Below, one piece after another: positions 29,187-38,248 of a stretch of 64,000 bases of DNA. The number at the start of each line of letters is the position of its first letter. Position 1 is the first letter of the stretch. The notes under the pieces were generated by a model, which did not search any database, was not told where the DNA came from, and saw only the letters and a list, made by a program, of their open reading frames with translations. The position numbers and the translations under genes were made by a program. This stretch comes from Planctomycetota bacterium (GTDB lineage: Bacteria > Planctomycetota > UBA1135 > JADKAF01), in NCBI GenBank assembly GCA_016719295.1, contig JADKAF010000001.1, forward strand, positions 6,882,001 to 6,946,000, read 5' to 3'.

Positions 29187-30149
29187 TCAACCGTTGCACC
29201 AGCTAGATCGCGGGGCTGGGGCGAAGGCCCGCAAGGGTTGCGCTGATGCAAGGGTGGCGATCGACAGGGCGGGTTGCCACCCGAGGAAGTCTCTCTGCGA
29301 GTGGCGCGCCAAGCTCGCGCGATGGGTCGGCGCTGCGCCCTCCGCATCGGAGACGCTCGAACCGCCGGTCAGCGCGTTGCGTGGTTCGTCCTCGTCAAGA
29401 CTTCGGCCCTCGGCCACGCAGCACTCCTCGACGTTGCCGACGAGATCGAAGAAGCCGAGTGAATTCGGCTGCTTGCTCGCGACGGGAGCCACGAGCGCGA
29501 AGCCGTCGTCGCACGCGAGCGGCACGTTGAAGTCGGGGAAGCGCCGGGCTCCCGCGCGATCCTGCAGGTTCGCGAACGCGCGCGCGCCCGCGGGGTCGTC
29601 GCCCCACGCGAAGCGCGTCGCGGCGCCCGCGCGCGCCGCGCGCTCCCATTCGGCCGCGGTGGGGAGGCGGAGGCCGTAGTGCGCGGCATACGCCTCGGCA
29701 TCGGCCCCCGATCGATAGAGCGCGGGGAGATCGTCGCGCAGCGCTTCGGTGCCGAGCAGCGGACAGATGCGCTGCCAGCTGGCCTCCTCGCTCCCCTCGC
29801 GGTTCCCCGAGGCCACGGCGGAGAAGGCACCCACGGTGAAGCGATCGTCGGGGACGCAGCGCTCCGCATCGCTGCGATAGCCGCCCGCGTCCACGAAGCG
29901 CCTCCAGCTCGCGACCGTGAGCTCGGTCTCGGCGAGGTCGAACGCCGGTTCCGTCGCGGTGGCGGGCACGAGACGTAGCACGACGCCGCTCGCGCGATGC
30001 GTCGCGCGCCGCGGCAGGGAGCTCGCGGCATCGACGCCGGCGCGGAGATCGGGCTCGAGCGCGTCGAGCGGAGCCTCCCTCGTAGGCGCAGCGCAAGCGA
30101 CGAGGAGCAGAGGGAGCAGCGCGTGCGCGAGGTGATGTGCTCGGGACAT
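29187..30149 (-). CDS. Formylglycine-generating-enzyme-like (SUMF1) lipoprotein
   Basis: 320 residues. Lipoprotein signal peptide with lipobox VACA (Cys19). The FGE-sulfatase fold is shown by LAETELTVASWRRFVDAGGY, LRLPTAAEWERAARAGA, FAWGDDPAG and LGFFDLVGNVEECC near the end. In catalytic FGEs the C-terminal part supplies the active-site cysteines; here the VGNV segment reads VEECC rather than the usual VWEW and the tail is divergent. It may therefore be a non-catalytic ligand-binding member, as many bacterial SUMF1 proteins are. It is not adjacent to a sulfatase with a Cys/Ser nucleophile. It diverges from the OsmC gene across 61 bp. Confidence 0.85.
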   Translation of the reverse strand: MSRAHHLAHALLPLLLVACAAPTREAPLDALEPDLRAGVDAASSLPRRATHRASGVVLRLVPATATEPAFDLAETELTVASWRRFVDAGGYRSDAERCVPDDRFTVGAFSAVASGNREGSEEASWQRICPLLGTEALRDDLPALYRSGADAEAYAAHYGLRLPTAAEWERAARAGAATRFAWGDDPAGARAFANLQDRAGARRFPDFNVPLACDDGFALVAPVASKQPNSLGFFDLVGNVEECCVAEGRSLDEDEPRNALTGGSSVSDAEGAAPTHRASLARHSQRDFLGWQPALSIATLASAQPLRAFAPAPRSSWCNG

Positions 30150-30210
30150 GGGCAGCGCTCGCGGGTGGTGAGAGGCGAGCGCATCCTGGCCGCGCGCTCG
30201 TGCTCGTGCG

Positions 30211-30654
30211 ATGCTCGCCGCTCCCTTCTACCCGAGGTTCGACGTGGTCTCGATCGACATCACCTACGAAGGCGCGCTGCGCACGCGCGCCGTGCACGGT
30301 CCCTCCGGCACCACGCTGATCACCGATCCGCCCGTCGACAACCAGGGCAAGGGCGAGTCCTTCTCCCCGAGCGACCTCGTCGCCACCGGCCTCGGCACCT
30401 GCATGCTGACGATCATGGGCATCCTCGCCGAGCGCCAGGGCTGGGACCTCCGCGGCGCGCGCGCGACGGTGAAGAAGCACATGGTCGCGACCCCCGAGCG
30501 CCGGATCGGCAAGCTCGAGGTCGAGATCCACGTGCCGGGGCACTTCGACGAGAAGCAGCGCACGATGCTCGAGAAGGCGGGGCTGTCGTGCCCGGTGCAT
30601 CGGAGCTTGCATCCGGAGATCGAGATTCCGGTGCGGTTCGTCTGGGGCGGCTAG
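30211..30654 (+). CDS. OsmC/Ohr-family peroxiredoxin-like protein
   Basis: 147 residues covering the whole family length. The two redox cysteines are in GLGTCMLTIMG (Cys64) and GLSCPVHRSL (Cys127). GKGESFSPSDLVATGLGTC is the classical helix start. OsmC proteins are homodimeric thiol peroxidases that reduce organic hydroperoxides in the cytoplasm with dihydrolipoamide-type donors. The start is the ATG at 30211; GTG codons near 30247 would still leave the domain complete. It stands alone. Confidence 0.9.
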   Translation: MLAAPFYPRFDVVSIDITYEGALRTRAVHGPSGTTLITDPPVDNQGKGESFSPSDLVATGLGTCMLTIMGILAERQGWDLRGARATVKKHMVATPERRIGKLEVEIHVPGHFDEKQRTMLEKAGLSCPVHRSLHPEIEIPVRFVWGG

Positions 30655-30695
30655 TGGCGCTCGGAGTGCTTCTGCTCTACGGCAGGTAGATCCCC

Positions 30696-30971
30696 ATGGG
30701 CGGCTGGCGCAGCTTGCAGGTCGGCGATCGCATTCGCTTTCGTCGGTTGCCGAGCGAATGGCAGCAGCCGGGATTCGTTGTGCCGAGCGAGACCGTCGAG
30801 CTCTATCTCCGGCTGATCAAGTGTCGACGTTCGTATCGGGTGCGGTGGATCCTGCGTAGGCGACCTTGGATCTGCGCGGGATTCCGCGGGGCCGACGGTC
30901 GGATGCAGTGGGAGTCTCTCGCCGTGGATGATGATGCGTGGGATCGAGTGACTCCACGGCCGCGCACTTGA
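30696..30971 (+). CDS. Small conserved-looking hypothetical protein
   Basis: 91 residues. The pattern VGDRIRFRRLPSEWQQPG, then TVELYLRLIKCRRSYRV, and a closing ESLAVDDDAWDRVTPR reads like a small cytoplasmic beta-barrel domain. I recall short planctomycete proteins of the same layout (basic N-terminal GDxVR strand, EW motif, acidic DDxW end), with no assigned function. It follows the OsmC gene by 41 bp and could be co-transcribed. It ends 32 bp before the converging aminopeptidase stop. Confidence 0.65.
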   Translation: MGGWRSLQVGDRIRFRRLPSEWQQPGFVVPSETVELYLRLIKCRRSYRVRWILRRRPWICAGFRGADGRMQWESLAVDDDAWDRVTPRPRT

Positions 30972-31003
30972 GCTAGCTTTGGCAGGGCCGATCGCAGGCG
31001 AAC

Positions 31004-32911
31004 TCAGAGCCCGAGCAGCCCCTCGATCGTCCCTCGCGCGATCCCGTGATAGAGCGGCTTCGCCTGCGCGTAGATCGCCCGCGCGCGCTCGAGCCCTTCC
31101 GGCGTCTCGGCGAGCGCCGCGTAGAGCGGCTTCAGGTACTTGCGCCGCCCCTGCGTGGTGAGGAAGCGCTCCAGCGCTTCCGCGGCCGGCGGATAGGGCG
31201 CGCGGATCGAGAGCTCGAGCCAGGTCGCGAGGATCTCGTTGTTGCCGGTGCTCGTGAGTGAGAAGCGCTGGTCGAGGGCGGCGAGGAGCGTCGAGTCGGT
31301 CCTCGGAGGGAGCGCGCGCAGGAAGACCAAGAGCTCCAGCGCCTGGGAGGGATCGAGAGCGAGATCGCTCGCGGCGAGCTTGCCGGCGGCGAAGGATGCC
31401 GCGGCGCGCTCGAGCTCCTCCAGGCGCGCGGAGCGCGGCGTCGGCGCGTCTTCGGGCAGACCCGTGCCGTGGATCCACGCGGCGACGTCGACGGCGCCGT
31501 TCCGCGCGCGGCGATGGCGGAAGAGGCGCTCGTCGAGGAAGGCCTCGAAGGTCGCGGTGTTCACGCTCTGGAAGGCGTGCTCGTCGAACCACTCGCGCAG
31601 GAAGCGATCGAAGTCCTGCCGGCCGACGAGCTCCTCCAGGCGGCGCAGGAAGGCGGCACCTTTCTCGTAGGCGATGTCGGTCATGCCGTCATCGGGGTCG
31701 CGGCCGTCGAGCGAGAGCTGGAGGCGCGTGTCCTCGGGCGTCGACGTCATGCTCGCGACGGTCTCGCGCAGCGAGCGCATGCCGAGCGCGGTCTCCATCG
31801 CGCTGCGCTCTGGGCCGTAGACGGCCTCGATGATGCGCTGCTCCAAGTACACGGTGAAGCCTTCGTTCAGCCAGAAGTCGTTCCAGCTCGCGTTGGTGAC
31901 GAGGTTTCCCGACCAGGAGTGCGCGAGCTCGTGCGCGATGAGCGCCACCAGCGACTTGTCGCCGGCCAGGATCGTCGGCGTCGCGAAGGTGAGGCGCGGG
32001 TTCTCCATGCCGCCGAAGGGGAAGGAGGGCGGGAGCACCAGCAAGTCGTAGCGGCCCCAGCGATAGGGGCCGTAGAGCCGCTCCACGGCGGCGATCATCG
32101 CCTCGGTGTCGACGAGCTCGCTCGCGGCGCGCTCGAGCACGCTCGGCTCGGCGTAGACGCCGCTGCGTTCGCCGAGAGCGCGGAACTCGAGCTCGCCCAC
32201 CGCGATCGCGATGAGATAGCTCGGGATCTCCTGCGGCATGCGGAAGGTCCAGCGCTGCTTCGTCTCGTCGAAGCCGAGCTGCTCGGCGGACATCACCGCG
32301 CGCAGGCCCAGCGGGGTCGCGACTTCCGCGGCGTAGGTCGCGCGCACCGCGGGTGAGTCCTGGCAGGGGATCCACGAGCGCGCGTGGATCGCTTGCGACT
32401 GCGAGAAGAGGAACGGCTGCGCGCCGCCCGCGGTCTGCGAGGGCTCGAGCCACTGCAGGCCGGAGGCGCCGGGGCTCGTGCGGTAGTGCACGCGCACGCG
32501 CAGGACGCCGCGCGGCAGGTCGACGTAGAGCGGCGTGCCGAGGATCGCGTCGGTGCGCCCGAGGCGGAAGAGCCCCGGAGCGAACTCGCCCGCCGGCGTC
32601 GCACACGCGACGTCGAGGATCTCCAGCGCGCGCGTGTCGAGCACGAGCAAGGGCTCGGCGTCGGCGCGCTGCGCTTCGATCGTCAGCGTGGCGAAGCCCT
32701 CGAGCTCGCGTTGCCCGAAGTCGACGGCGAGGTCGAGCTCCAAGTGGCGCGTCTTCCACTTGTCCAAGTTCGCGTACGAATGCGGCTCGACGCGGAGCGG
32801 TGTCGGCACGGTGTCGACCTCTTCCGGGCCCACCCGGCAGCTCGGGAGGAACGCGGGGAGGAACGCGCAGAGCGCGGGGGCGGCGGCGCGGAGCGGCGAG
32901 CGGAGGTTCAT
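31004..32911 (-). CDS. M1-family metalloaminopeptidase, lipoprotein
   Basis: 635 residues. Signal peptide with lipobox LPSC (Cys25) indicates a lipid-anchored exported enzyme. The substrate-binding GGMEN (300-304) and the zinc motif HELAHSW (327-331, with Glu350 of NEGF as third ligand) define the M1 gluzincin family. The C-terminal ~200 residues form the armadillo-like domain of leukotriene-A4-hydrolase relatives (YLKPLYAALAETPEGLERAR ... YHGIARGTIEGLL). It should remove N-terminal residues from peptides outside the inner membrane. It is preceded by a 118-bp divergent promoter region shared with the next plus-strand operon. Confidence 0.93.
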   Translation of the reverse strand: MNLRSPLRAAAPALCAFLPAFLPSCRVGPEEVDTVPTPLRVEPHSYANLDKWKTRHLELDLAVDFGQRELEGFATLTIEAQRADAEPLLVLDTRALEILDVACATPAGEFAPGLFRLGRTDAILGTPLYVDLPRGVLRVRVHYRTSPGASGLQWLEPSQTAGGAQPFLFSQSQAIHARSWIPCQDSPAVRATYAAEVATPLGLRAVMSAEQLGFDETKQRWTFRMPQEIPSYLIAIAVGELEFRALGERSGVYAEPSVLERAASELVDTEAMIAAVERLYGPYRWGRYDLLVLPPSFPFGGMENPRLTFATPTILAGDKSLVALIAHELAHSWSGNLVTNASWNDFWLNEGFTVYLEQRIIEAVYGPERSAMETALGMRSLRETVASMTSTPEDTRLQLSLDGRDPDDGMTDIAYEKGAAFLRRLEELVGRQDFDRFLREWFDEHAFQSVNTATFEAFLDERLFRHRRARNGAVDVAAWIHGTGLPEDAPTPRSARLEELERAAASFAAGKLAASDLALDPSQALELLVFLRALPPRTDSTLLAALDQRFSLTSTGNNEILATWLELSIRAPYPPAAEALERFLTTQGRRKYLKPLYAALAETPEGLERARAIYAQAKPLYHGIARGTIEGLLGL

Positions 32912-33029
32912 CGCGGAGGAGCTCTAGGGAGTCGCGGGCGCGCAAGCTACGGGAGCGGCGCGCCGCGCGCGAGAGCGTGCTAGCATCGCGTCCAGCCCTG
33001 CGGCGCCCGATCCCGTCCGGCACGGCCCC

Positions 33030-34757
33030 ATGAAGCTCCTCCGTTCCCGCGCGCTCGCGCCCTTCGCGGTCGCGCTCTGCGCCGCCCCGTTGCGAGCGGA
33101 TGATCCTCCCGCGAGCCCGCACTTGCCCCGGCAGCCCTGGCTCGTGCTAGAGCTGCGCGATGGCCCCGCGCTCGCGCGTGGACTCGCCGGCAGTGCTGCG
33201 TGGTCCTCGGTCTGGAGCGCCGTGCTCGAGCTCTCGCCCGATGAAGGTGCCGGCATCGCCAAGCTCGCGCCGCTGCAACGAGCGCTCTCCCGCGCCAGTG
33301 GGCAGAGCAGCTTGGCCGCGCTCGGCGAGCTCCTCGGCGCGCGCTCGCTCTACTGGATCGAGGGCGTCGACGAGTGGCTGGTCGAGCTCGCGCCGCGCGA
33401 TCCGCGCCTCGTCGCGCGGACGCTGCTCGAGATCGATCGCGAGCTGCGCCTCTGGCCCGGCACGCCCAAGCTCGAGGCGTTCCGCTGCGGCGACGCACCG
33501 GGTTGGTCGGTGGGACCCCAGCTCCATCTCGTACGCGCGGGGCCGCACTTCCTCGTCGCGCCGCGCCGCGAGCTGGTCGAGCGCGCGTATCGCCGCGGCC
33601 TCGAGGCCCCGCCGCGGAGCACGAGCGACGTGGACCCGCCGCCCGCCGCGGGCGCGACGCTGTGGATCGACGGCGCGCTCGTGCGGCGCTCCGATGGCGT
33701 CGTCGCGCTGCCCGAGACTTTGCGCCAGCCGATGGCGAACCTGCTCTTCGGCAGCTATCTCGCGCCGCTGCTCTCGGCGCGGCCGCTGCGCGTCGAGCTC
33801 TCCTGGAGCGCAGACCTCGCGACGCTGCGCGGCGAAGTGCTCGCGGGCGACACGCGCGAGCTCGAGCCCTATTGGCGCGCGCTCGGCGCGCCGCCGACGC
33901 CGGCGATCGCCGTGCCGAGCTTCGAGCGAGCGGCAGGCTATCTCGGTCGCGTGCGCCTGCAGCGAGACTGGGCGCGCTGGTGGCGCGAGAAGGACGCACG
34001 CTGGAGCGAAGCGGGCCGCGCCGGCATCCGCGACCTGGAGCAGCTCCTGGCGCTCTTGCTGAAGGGCGAGGACTTCGCCGACGCGCTGGCCGATGTCGAA
34101 GGACCGCTCGAGCTGCTCTTCGTCGAGCCGCGCTTCGAAGGTGCCGCGGCGCCCGCGCATCGCTATCCCGCGGCCGCGCTGGTGATCGGCCTCGCCGAAG
34201 CCGAGCGCGGCGAGGTCTTCGAGCGCTCTTTCCGCACGCTGCTCGGCATCTCGAACGCCGAGCGCGTGAAGCGCGGCTTCTCGACGCTGAAGTCCAGCGC
34301 CGGCGAGGAGCACGGCTTCCGCGTCGTGCGCGCGCGCTGGGAGGACGAGGCACCCGAGCTTGCGCGCGTCGAGGGGAACTTGTCGCCCGCGTTCGCCCGC
34401 TGCGCGCACGTGGCGGTCTTGGCGACCTCGCAGCAGGCCCTCGATGCGGCGCTGCAGGTGCTGCGCGCGGTCCCGCACGAGGGCGACGCCGCACAAGCTC
34501 CGCCGCGATTTGCCGGCGATCTGCTCGCGCTCGAGGGGCCCGCGCTGGCGCGGCTGCTGGAGGCGAATCGCGAGGCGCTGGTCTTCGCGCGCGCGCTCGA
34601 CGAAGGCGAGGAGCTCGAGCGAGCCGAGACGAAGATCGAGGCGCTGCTCGCGATCGCGCGCGCGCTGCAGCAGCTCCGCTTCTCCCTGCGCCTCGACGAC
34701 GAGCGCGCACGAGTAGAGCTCGCGTTCGAGCTCGAGCTCGTCGGGGGTACGCGATGA
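33030..34757 (+). CDS. Exported hypothetical protein upstream of DUF1800/DUF1501
   Basis: 575 residues. A signal peptide (SRALAPFAVALCAAPLRA, cleavage near residue 23) is followed by repeated mixed alpha/beta segments. Motifs such as LRVELSWSADLATLRGEVLA and FSLRLDDERARVELAFELEL near the middle and end resemble the repeated beta-strands of DUF3352-like planctomycete proteins, but the likeness is weak. No catalytic site is evident. The TGA stop overlaps the ATG of the DUF1800 gene (ATGA at 34754-34757), so the two are translationally coupled and presumably work together. Confidence 0.75.
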   Translation: MKLLRSRALAPFAVALCAAPLRADDPPASPHLPRQPWLVLELRDGPALARGLAGSAAWSSVWSAVLELSPDEGAGIAKLAPLQRALSRASGQSSLAALGELLGARSLYWIEGVDEWLVELAPRDPRLVARTLLEIDRELRLWPGTPKLEAFRCGDAPGWSVGPQLHLVRAGPHFLVAPRRELVERAYRRGLEAPPRSTSDVDPPPAAGATLWIDGALVRRSDGVVALPETLRQPMANLLFGSYLAPLLSARPLRVELSWSADLATLRGEVLAGDTRELEPYWRALGAPPTPAIAVPSFERAAGYLGRVRLQRDWARWWREKDARWSEAGRAGIRDLEQLLALLLKGEDFADALADVEGPLELLFVEPRFEGAAAPAHRYPAAALVIGLAEAERGEVFERSFRTLLGISNAERVKRGFSTLKSSAGEEHGFRVVRARWEDEAPELARVEGNLSPAFARCAHVAVLATSQQALDAALQVLRAVPHEGDAAQAPPRFAGDLLALEGPALARLLEANREALVFARALDEGEELERAETKIEALLAIARALQQLRFSLRLDDERARVELAFELELVGGTR

Positions 34758-36010
34758 GCCGCGCCACGCTGAGCGACGCCGACGCCGCGCATCTCCTGCG
34801 CCGCGTCGGCTTCGAGGCTGCCCCCGCGGAGCGCGCGCGCTGGATCGGGCTCGAGCGCGCGGAGGCCATCGAGCGCGCGCTCGCGGTGGCGGACTCCGGC
34901 GACGGCGCGACGAGCGAGCACGCGCGGCTGCTGGAGGGAGCGCGCTTCCTCGAGGACCAGCCTTCGATCGAGCGCCTGCAGGCGTGGTGGCTCGCGCGCT
35001 GTCGCGCGGCCTCTCCCGCGTGGAGCGAGCGCCTCTCGCTCTTCTGGCACGGGCACTTCGCGACCTCGGATGCGAAGGTGCAGGACCCCCGGAAGATGCT
35101 GCATCAGCACCGGCGCTTCCTCGCGCACGGCGCCGGGCGCTTTCCGCCGCTCTTGGAAGCGATGCTCGAGGACCCGGCGCTGCTGGTTTGGCTCGACGCG
35201 CCGGAGAACACCAAGGAGCGCCCGAACGAGAACCTGGCGCGCGAGCTCTTCGAGCTCTTCGCCCTGGGGCGCGGCGCCTACGAGGAGCGCGATGTGCGCG
35301 AGGCCGCGCGTGCGCTGAGCGGCCTGCGCGTGAAGCGCGAGGTGGGAGAGGTACGCTGGAACGAGCACGACCGCGGCGCGAAGAGGATCCTCGGCGAGGA
35401 AGCGCCGTTCACGCCGCGCGCGCTGGTCTCGCTCGCGACGCGGCACTCCGCGTGCGCGCGCTTCCTCGCGAGGAAGCTCCGCGCGACCTTCGTCGTGCCC
35501 GCGACGGACGACGCGGCGCTGGAGGCCGCGGCCGAGCGCTTCCGTTCCCTCGAGCTCGACGTGCGGCGCTTCCTCCTCGGCGAGCTCGCGCGCGAGGAGT
35601 TCTGGAGCGCGGCGAATCGGCGCGCGCTCTGGAAGTCGCCGGTGGAGTACGTGATCGGCGCCGTGCGGCAGCTCGAGCTGAAGAGCTTGAAGCCGCTGCA
35701 GCTCGCGGAGCACTGCGCCGCGATGGGGCAAGCGCTCTTCCTGCCGCCGAACGTCGGCGGCTGGCCCGGCGGGGCGAGCTGGGTCACGGGGGCGGCGATG
35801 GCTGCGCGCGCGCGCTTCTCCTCCTCCGCCGCGGACGAGCTCGAAGCGCGCGGGGATCGACCGCGCGCCCTCGACGAGATGCTGGAGCGCTTGGCGCTCT
35901 TCGGTGTGGAGCCCGCATCGCGCGCCGCGCTGCACGCCGCGCTGGAGAACGGGCGTTCGCGCGACGTGTGGTTCGCCTTGCTCGTGCACCCGCTCTACCA
36001 ACGCTGCTGA
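34754..36010 (+). CDS. DUF1800 family protein
   Basis: 418 residues. It has the family opening LSDADAAHLLRRVGFEAAP, the FWHGHFATSDAKV segment, ENLARELFELFALGRGAYEERDVREAARALSG in the centre, and PPNVGGWPGGASWVTG near the end. DUF1800 proteins are almost always encoded directly before a DUF1501 protein, as here (17 bp gap), and both are thought to act in or across the cell envelope. No molecular function is established. No signal peptide is visible in this member. The start is fixed by the ATGA overlap with the preceding gene. Confidence 0.92.
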   Translation: MSRATLSDADAAHLLRRVGFEAAPAERARWIGLERAEAIERALAVADSGDGATSEHARLLEGARFLEDQPSIERLQAWWLARCRAASPAWSERLSLFWHGHFATSDAKVQDPRKMLHQHRRFLAHGAGRFPPLLEAMLEDPALLVWLDAPENTKERPNENLARELFELFALGRGAYEERDVREAARALSGLRVKREVGEVRWNEHDRGAKRILGEEAPFTPRALVSLATRHSACARFLARKLRATFVVPATDDAALEAAAERFRSLELDVRRFLLGELAREEFWSAANRRALWKSPVEYVIGAVRQLELKSLKPLQLAEHCAAMGQALFLPPNVGGWPGGASWVTGAAMAARARFSSSAADELEARGDRPRALDEMLERLALFGVEPASRAALHAALENGRSRDVWFALLVHPLYQRC

Positions 36011-36027
36011 TCGACGGAGGACCGTTC

Positions 36028-37233
36028 ATGAACTCGCAGCTCTCGCAGCCCTTCGATCACCGCTTGACGCGTCGGAGTTTCTTGCATGGCGCGGGCGCGC
36101 TCGCCGCGAGCGCGGCGCTCCCGAGCGGGCTCTTCGCAAGTGCCGCGCAGGTCGCAGCTCCGGGCGAGCGCCGCTTGGTCCTCGTGAAACTGGAAGGCGG
36201 CAACGATGCTCTGAGCACGCTCTTCCCGCGCGAGAACGACGCCTATCGGCGCGCACGGCCGAAGATCGCGCAGCGCGGCGGTGTTCCCTTGGACGAGGCG
36301 TGGGCGCTGCACGAGCGCCTCTCGTCGCTGCGCGAGCTCTGGGATGCTGGCCGTCTCGCGCTCTTCCCCGGCATCGGCTACCCGCAGCCCGATCGCTCGC
36401 ACTTCCGCTCGATGGACATCTGGGAGAGCGCGCGGCCCGAGAGGGTAGACCTCGGCAGCGGCTGGCTCGGGCGCGCCTTGGATCAGCTCGTTGCGGGAGG
36501 AGCGAGCGGGCCGCTCGCGTGTTCCCTCGGCTCGACGCGCTTGCCGCTCTCGCTGCTCGCGCGCGAAGCGCAGAGCGCCTGCGCGAGCGAGGTCGATCAG
36601 CTCGTCGGCGATCTCGAGCTCGATGGGCATTCCCTCGAGCTCTTGCGCGCAATGGGTCAGGGCGATGATCCGGCGGCGCGCTCGCTGGCTGCCTGGCTCG
36701 CCGCACGCGAGCGCTTGCGCGCGCTACCCGCGAACAAAGAGCGCCAGGGCTCGCGCCTCGCGCAGGACCTGCAAGGCGTCGCCCGGCTGCTGCGCGCGGA
36801 CCTCGGCGCGCGCGTGCTCCATGTCGCGCAAGCGGGCTACGACACGCATGCGCGCCAAGCCGATACGCATGGCGCGCTGCTCGGCGAGCTCGGCGAGGCG
36901 CTGCGCTCCTTCGTGAGCGAGCTCCGCCGCGGCGGTCTCTACGAGCGCACGACGATCTTCGTCTTCTCGGAGTTCGGCCGGCGCGTGCGCGAGAACGGCT
37001 CGCTCGGCACGGATCACGGCGCGGGCGGGCTCGCGCTGCTGCTCGGCGGCGCCGTGCGCGGCGGATTCCGCTCGGCGCAGCCATCGCTCGAAGACCTCGA
37101 CGACGGCGATCTGCGCTACACGATCGACTTCCGCGCCGTGTACCACGCGCTGCTGCGCGAAGTGCTGGGCGTCGAGGACCAGGAGCTCGCGTCGCACGCC
37201 ATCGCGGAGCTGCGCTTGCTCGAGGCTCGCTGA
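36028..37233 (+). CDS. DUF1501 family protein with Tat-type signal
   Basis: 401 residues. The N-terminus carries a twin-arginine signal (LTRRSFLHGAGALAASAALP). The domain begins with LVLVKLEGGNDALSTLFPREN and includes RSHFRSMDIWESA, AGYDTHARQADTHG and TTIFVFSEFGRRVRENGSLG with TDHGAGGLALLLGG, the metal-site-like motifs of this sulfatase/alkaline-phosphatase-related family. It is exported folded, probably with a bound cofactor or metal. Function unknown; planctomycete genomes carry many DUF1501 genes. It is the third gene of an operon with the exported protein and DUF1800. Confidence 0.92.
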   Translation: MNSQLSQPFDHRLTRRSFLHGAGALAASAALPSGLFASAAQVAAPGERRLVLVKLEGGNDALSTLFPRENDAYRRARPKIAQRGGVPLDEAWALHERLSSLRELWDAGRLALFPGIGYPQPDRSHFRSMDIWESARPERVDLGSGWLGRALDQLVAGGASGPLACSLGSTRLPLSLLAREAQSACASEVDQLVGDLELDGHSLELLRAMGQGDDPAARSLAAWLAARERLRALPANKERQGSRLAQDLQGVARLLRADLGARVLHVAQAGYDTHARQADTHGALLGELGEALRSFVSELRRGGLYERTTIFVFSEFGRRVRENGSLGTDHGAGGLALLLGGAVRGGFRSAQPSLEDLDDGDLRYTIDFRAVYHALLREVLGVEDQELASHAIAELRLLEAR

Positions 37234-37276
37234 GCGCGCGGGGGCCGGGGCCGAGGATCCAGAGCGAGGCTGCGTC

Positions 37277-37501
37277 ATGTACCTGCGTTGGGGCGGTATC
37301 GGTGCGGTTCTCTGCGGCGTCGCGAGCTGCTCGGCTGGCTGCTATCTCCCGATGTGGATGACGCCCGCGTCGAACCAAGGACCGCTGCTCGCGCTCTATA
37401 CGCTGCCGCTCGGGGTCCTCGGCGGAGCGTTGCTGGGCGTGCGCTGCGCCCCGTGGCTCGAGAAGCACTTGGGGCCGCCGCGCGACGACGCGCGCGGCTG
37501 A
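37277..37501 (+). CDS. Small membrane protein
   Basis: 74 residues with two hydrophobic segments (WGGIGAVLCGVASCSAGCYL and LLALYTLPLGVLGGALLG) and a basic, polar tail. The composition differs from non-coding frames. It lies 43 bp after the DUF1501 gene. A family could not be recognised. It may be the end of the DUF1501 operon or an independent gene. Confidence 0.6.
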   Translation: MYLRWGGIGAVLCGVASCSAGCYLPMWMTPASNQGPLLALYTLPLGVLGGALLGVRCAPWLEKHLGPPRDDARG

Positions 37502-37623
37502 GGCCTTACTCCATCTCCCTCTCGGGAGCCTGCAGGGCCCGCGACCATTGGCAGCAGGCAGAATTCGCGCCTTGAGATGGGGCTGCGATCGGCGACCCTA
37601 TAGACGGGATGAGCGCGCCGCCT

Positions 37624-37637
37624 TTGACGAACGTCAA
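37624..37637. promoter_or_regulatory. FNR/CRP-type (NnrR/DNR-like) palindrome upstream of the nos cluster
   Basis: TTGAC-GAAC-GTCAA, a perfect 5+4+5 inverted repeat. The consensus of FNR is TTGAT-N4-ATCAA and NnrR/DNR-type NO-responsive regulators use close variants (TTG-N8-CAA). It is the only such site I saw, placed 93 bp before the start of the first gene of the nitrous-oxide cluster. The -10 box and +1 could not be fixed. It suggests anaerobic and/or nitrogen-oxide control by a regulator encoded elsewhere. Confidence 0.6.
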
Positions 37638-37729
37638 GGCTACGCTCAGGCGCGGAGGATCGGCGGCCCGCCGAGTCCCTACCATCCCGCACAGCACTTC
37701 GGAGACGCCGCAAGGCAGGAAGGTCGATC

Positions 37730-38179
37730 GTGATCGGAATCGCTCCCCAACAAGGTCTGGCAGTTCTCGGCCTCAGCGCGTTGCTCGCGCTCGCGGGGCT
37801 GGTCGCTTGCAGCGGCTCGGACGCCCCGGCCCCCAGGTCCGGTGGGTCGAAGCCGGCGGCGAAGTCCGCGCAGATCTCGCCCGAGGAGGCGACGAAGCGG
37901 GCGCGCAACCAGTACGACACGGTCTGCCTCACCTGCCACGGCGCCGGAGGTAAGGGCGACGGGCCGGGTGCCGCGGCGCTCGATCCCAAGCCGCGCACCT
38001 TCACCGATGTCGAGTGGCAGAAGAGCGTCACCGACGAGAGCATCACGAAGGCCATCGTCTACGGCGGCGCCGCCGTGGGGAAGAGCGCGAACATGCCTGC
38101 CCACCCGCTGCTGAAGGATCAGCCGCAGGTGCTGGTGGAGCTCGTGAAGATCATCCGCGCCTTCAACGGCAAGGGCTGA
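37730..38179 (+). CDS. Lipoprotein cytochrome c, probable electron donor to NosZ
   Basis: 149 residues from a GTG start at 37730. Lipobox LVAC at residue ~27 anchors it to a membrane. One haem site CLTCH (VCLTCHGAGGKGDGPG) and a distal axial Met in KSANMPAHPLLKDQ identify a class I cytochrome c, with the C-terminal helix VLVELVKIIRAFNG. The gene is the first of the nos cluster and lies 69 bp before nosZ. Small monohaem cytochromes are frequent in clade II nos loci and are thought to pass electrons to NosZ; that role is inferred from context. Confidence 0.88.
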   Translation: MIGIAPQQGLAVLGLSALLALAGLVACSGSDAPAPRSGGSKPAAKSAQISPEEATKRARNQYDTVCLTCHGAGGKGDGPGAAALDPKPRTFTDVEWQKSVTDESITKAIVYGGAAVGKSANMPAHPLLKDQPQVLVELVKIIRAFNGKG

Positions 38180-38206
38180 GAAGCGCACATTCGGTCTCGC
38201 TGGATC

Positions 38207-38229
38207 GGGGCCCCGCCGTCAGGGGCCCC
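38207..38229 (+). terminator. GC hairpin between cytochrome c and nosZ
   Basis: GGGGCCCC-GCCGTCA-GGGGCCCC: an 8-bp stem and 7-nt loop, 27 bp after the cytochrome stop and 19 bp before the nosZ ATG. No T-tract. It may be an attenuator or mRNA-stabilising element that lets the two genes be expressed at different levels. Confidence 0.45.
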
Positions 38230-38248
38230 TCAACGAAGAGGAACGGTC

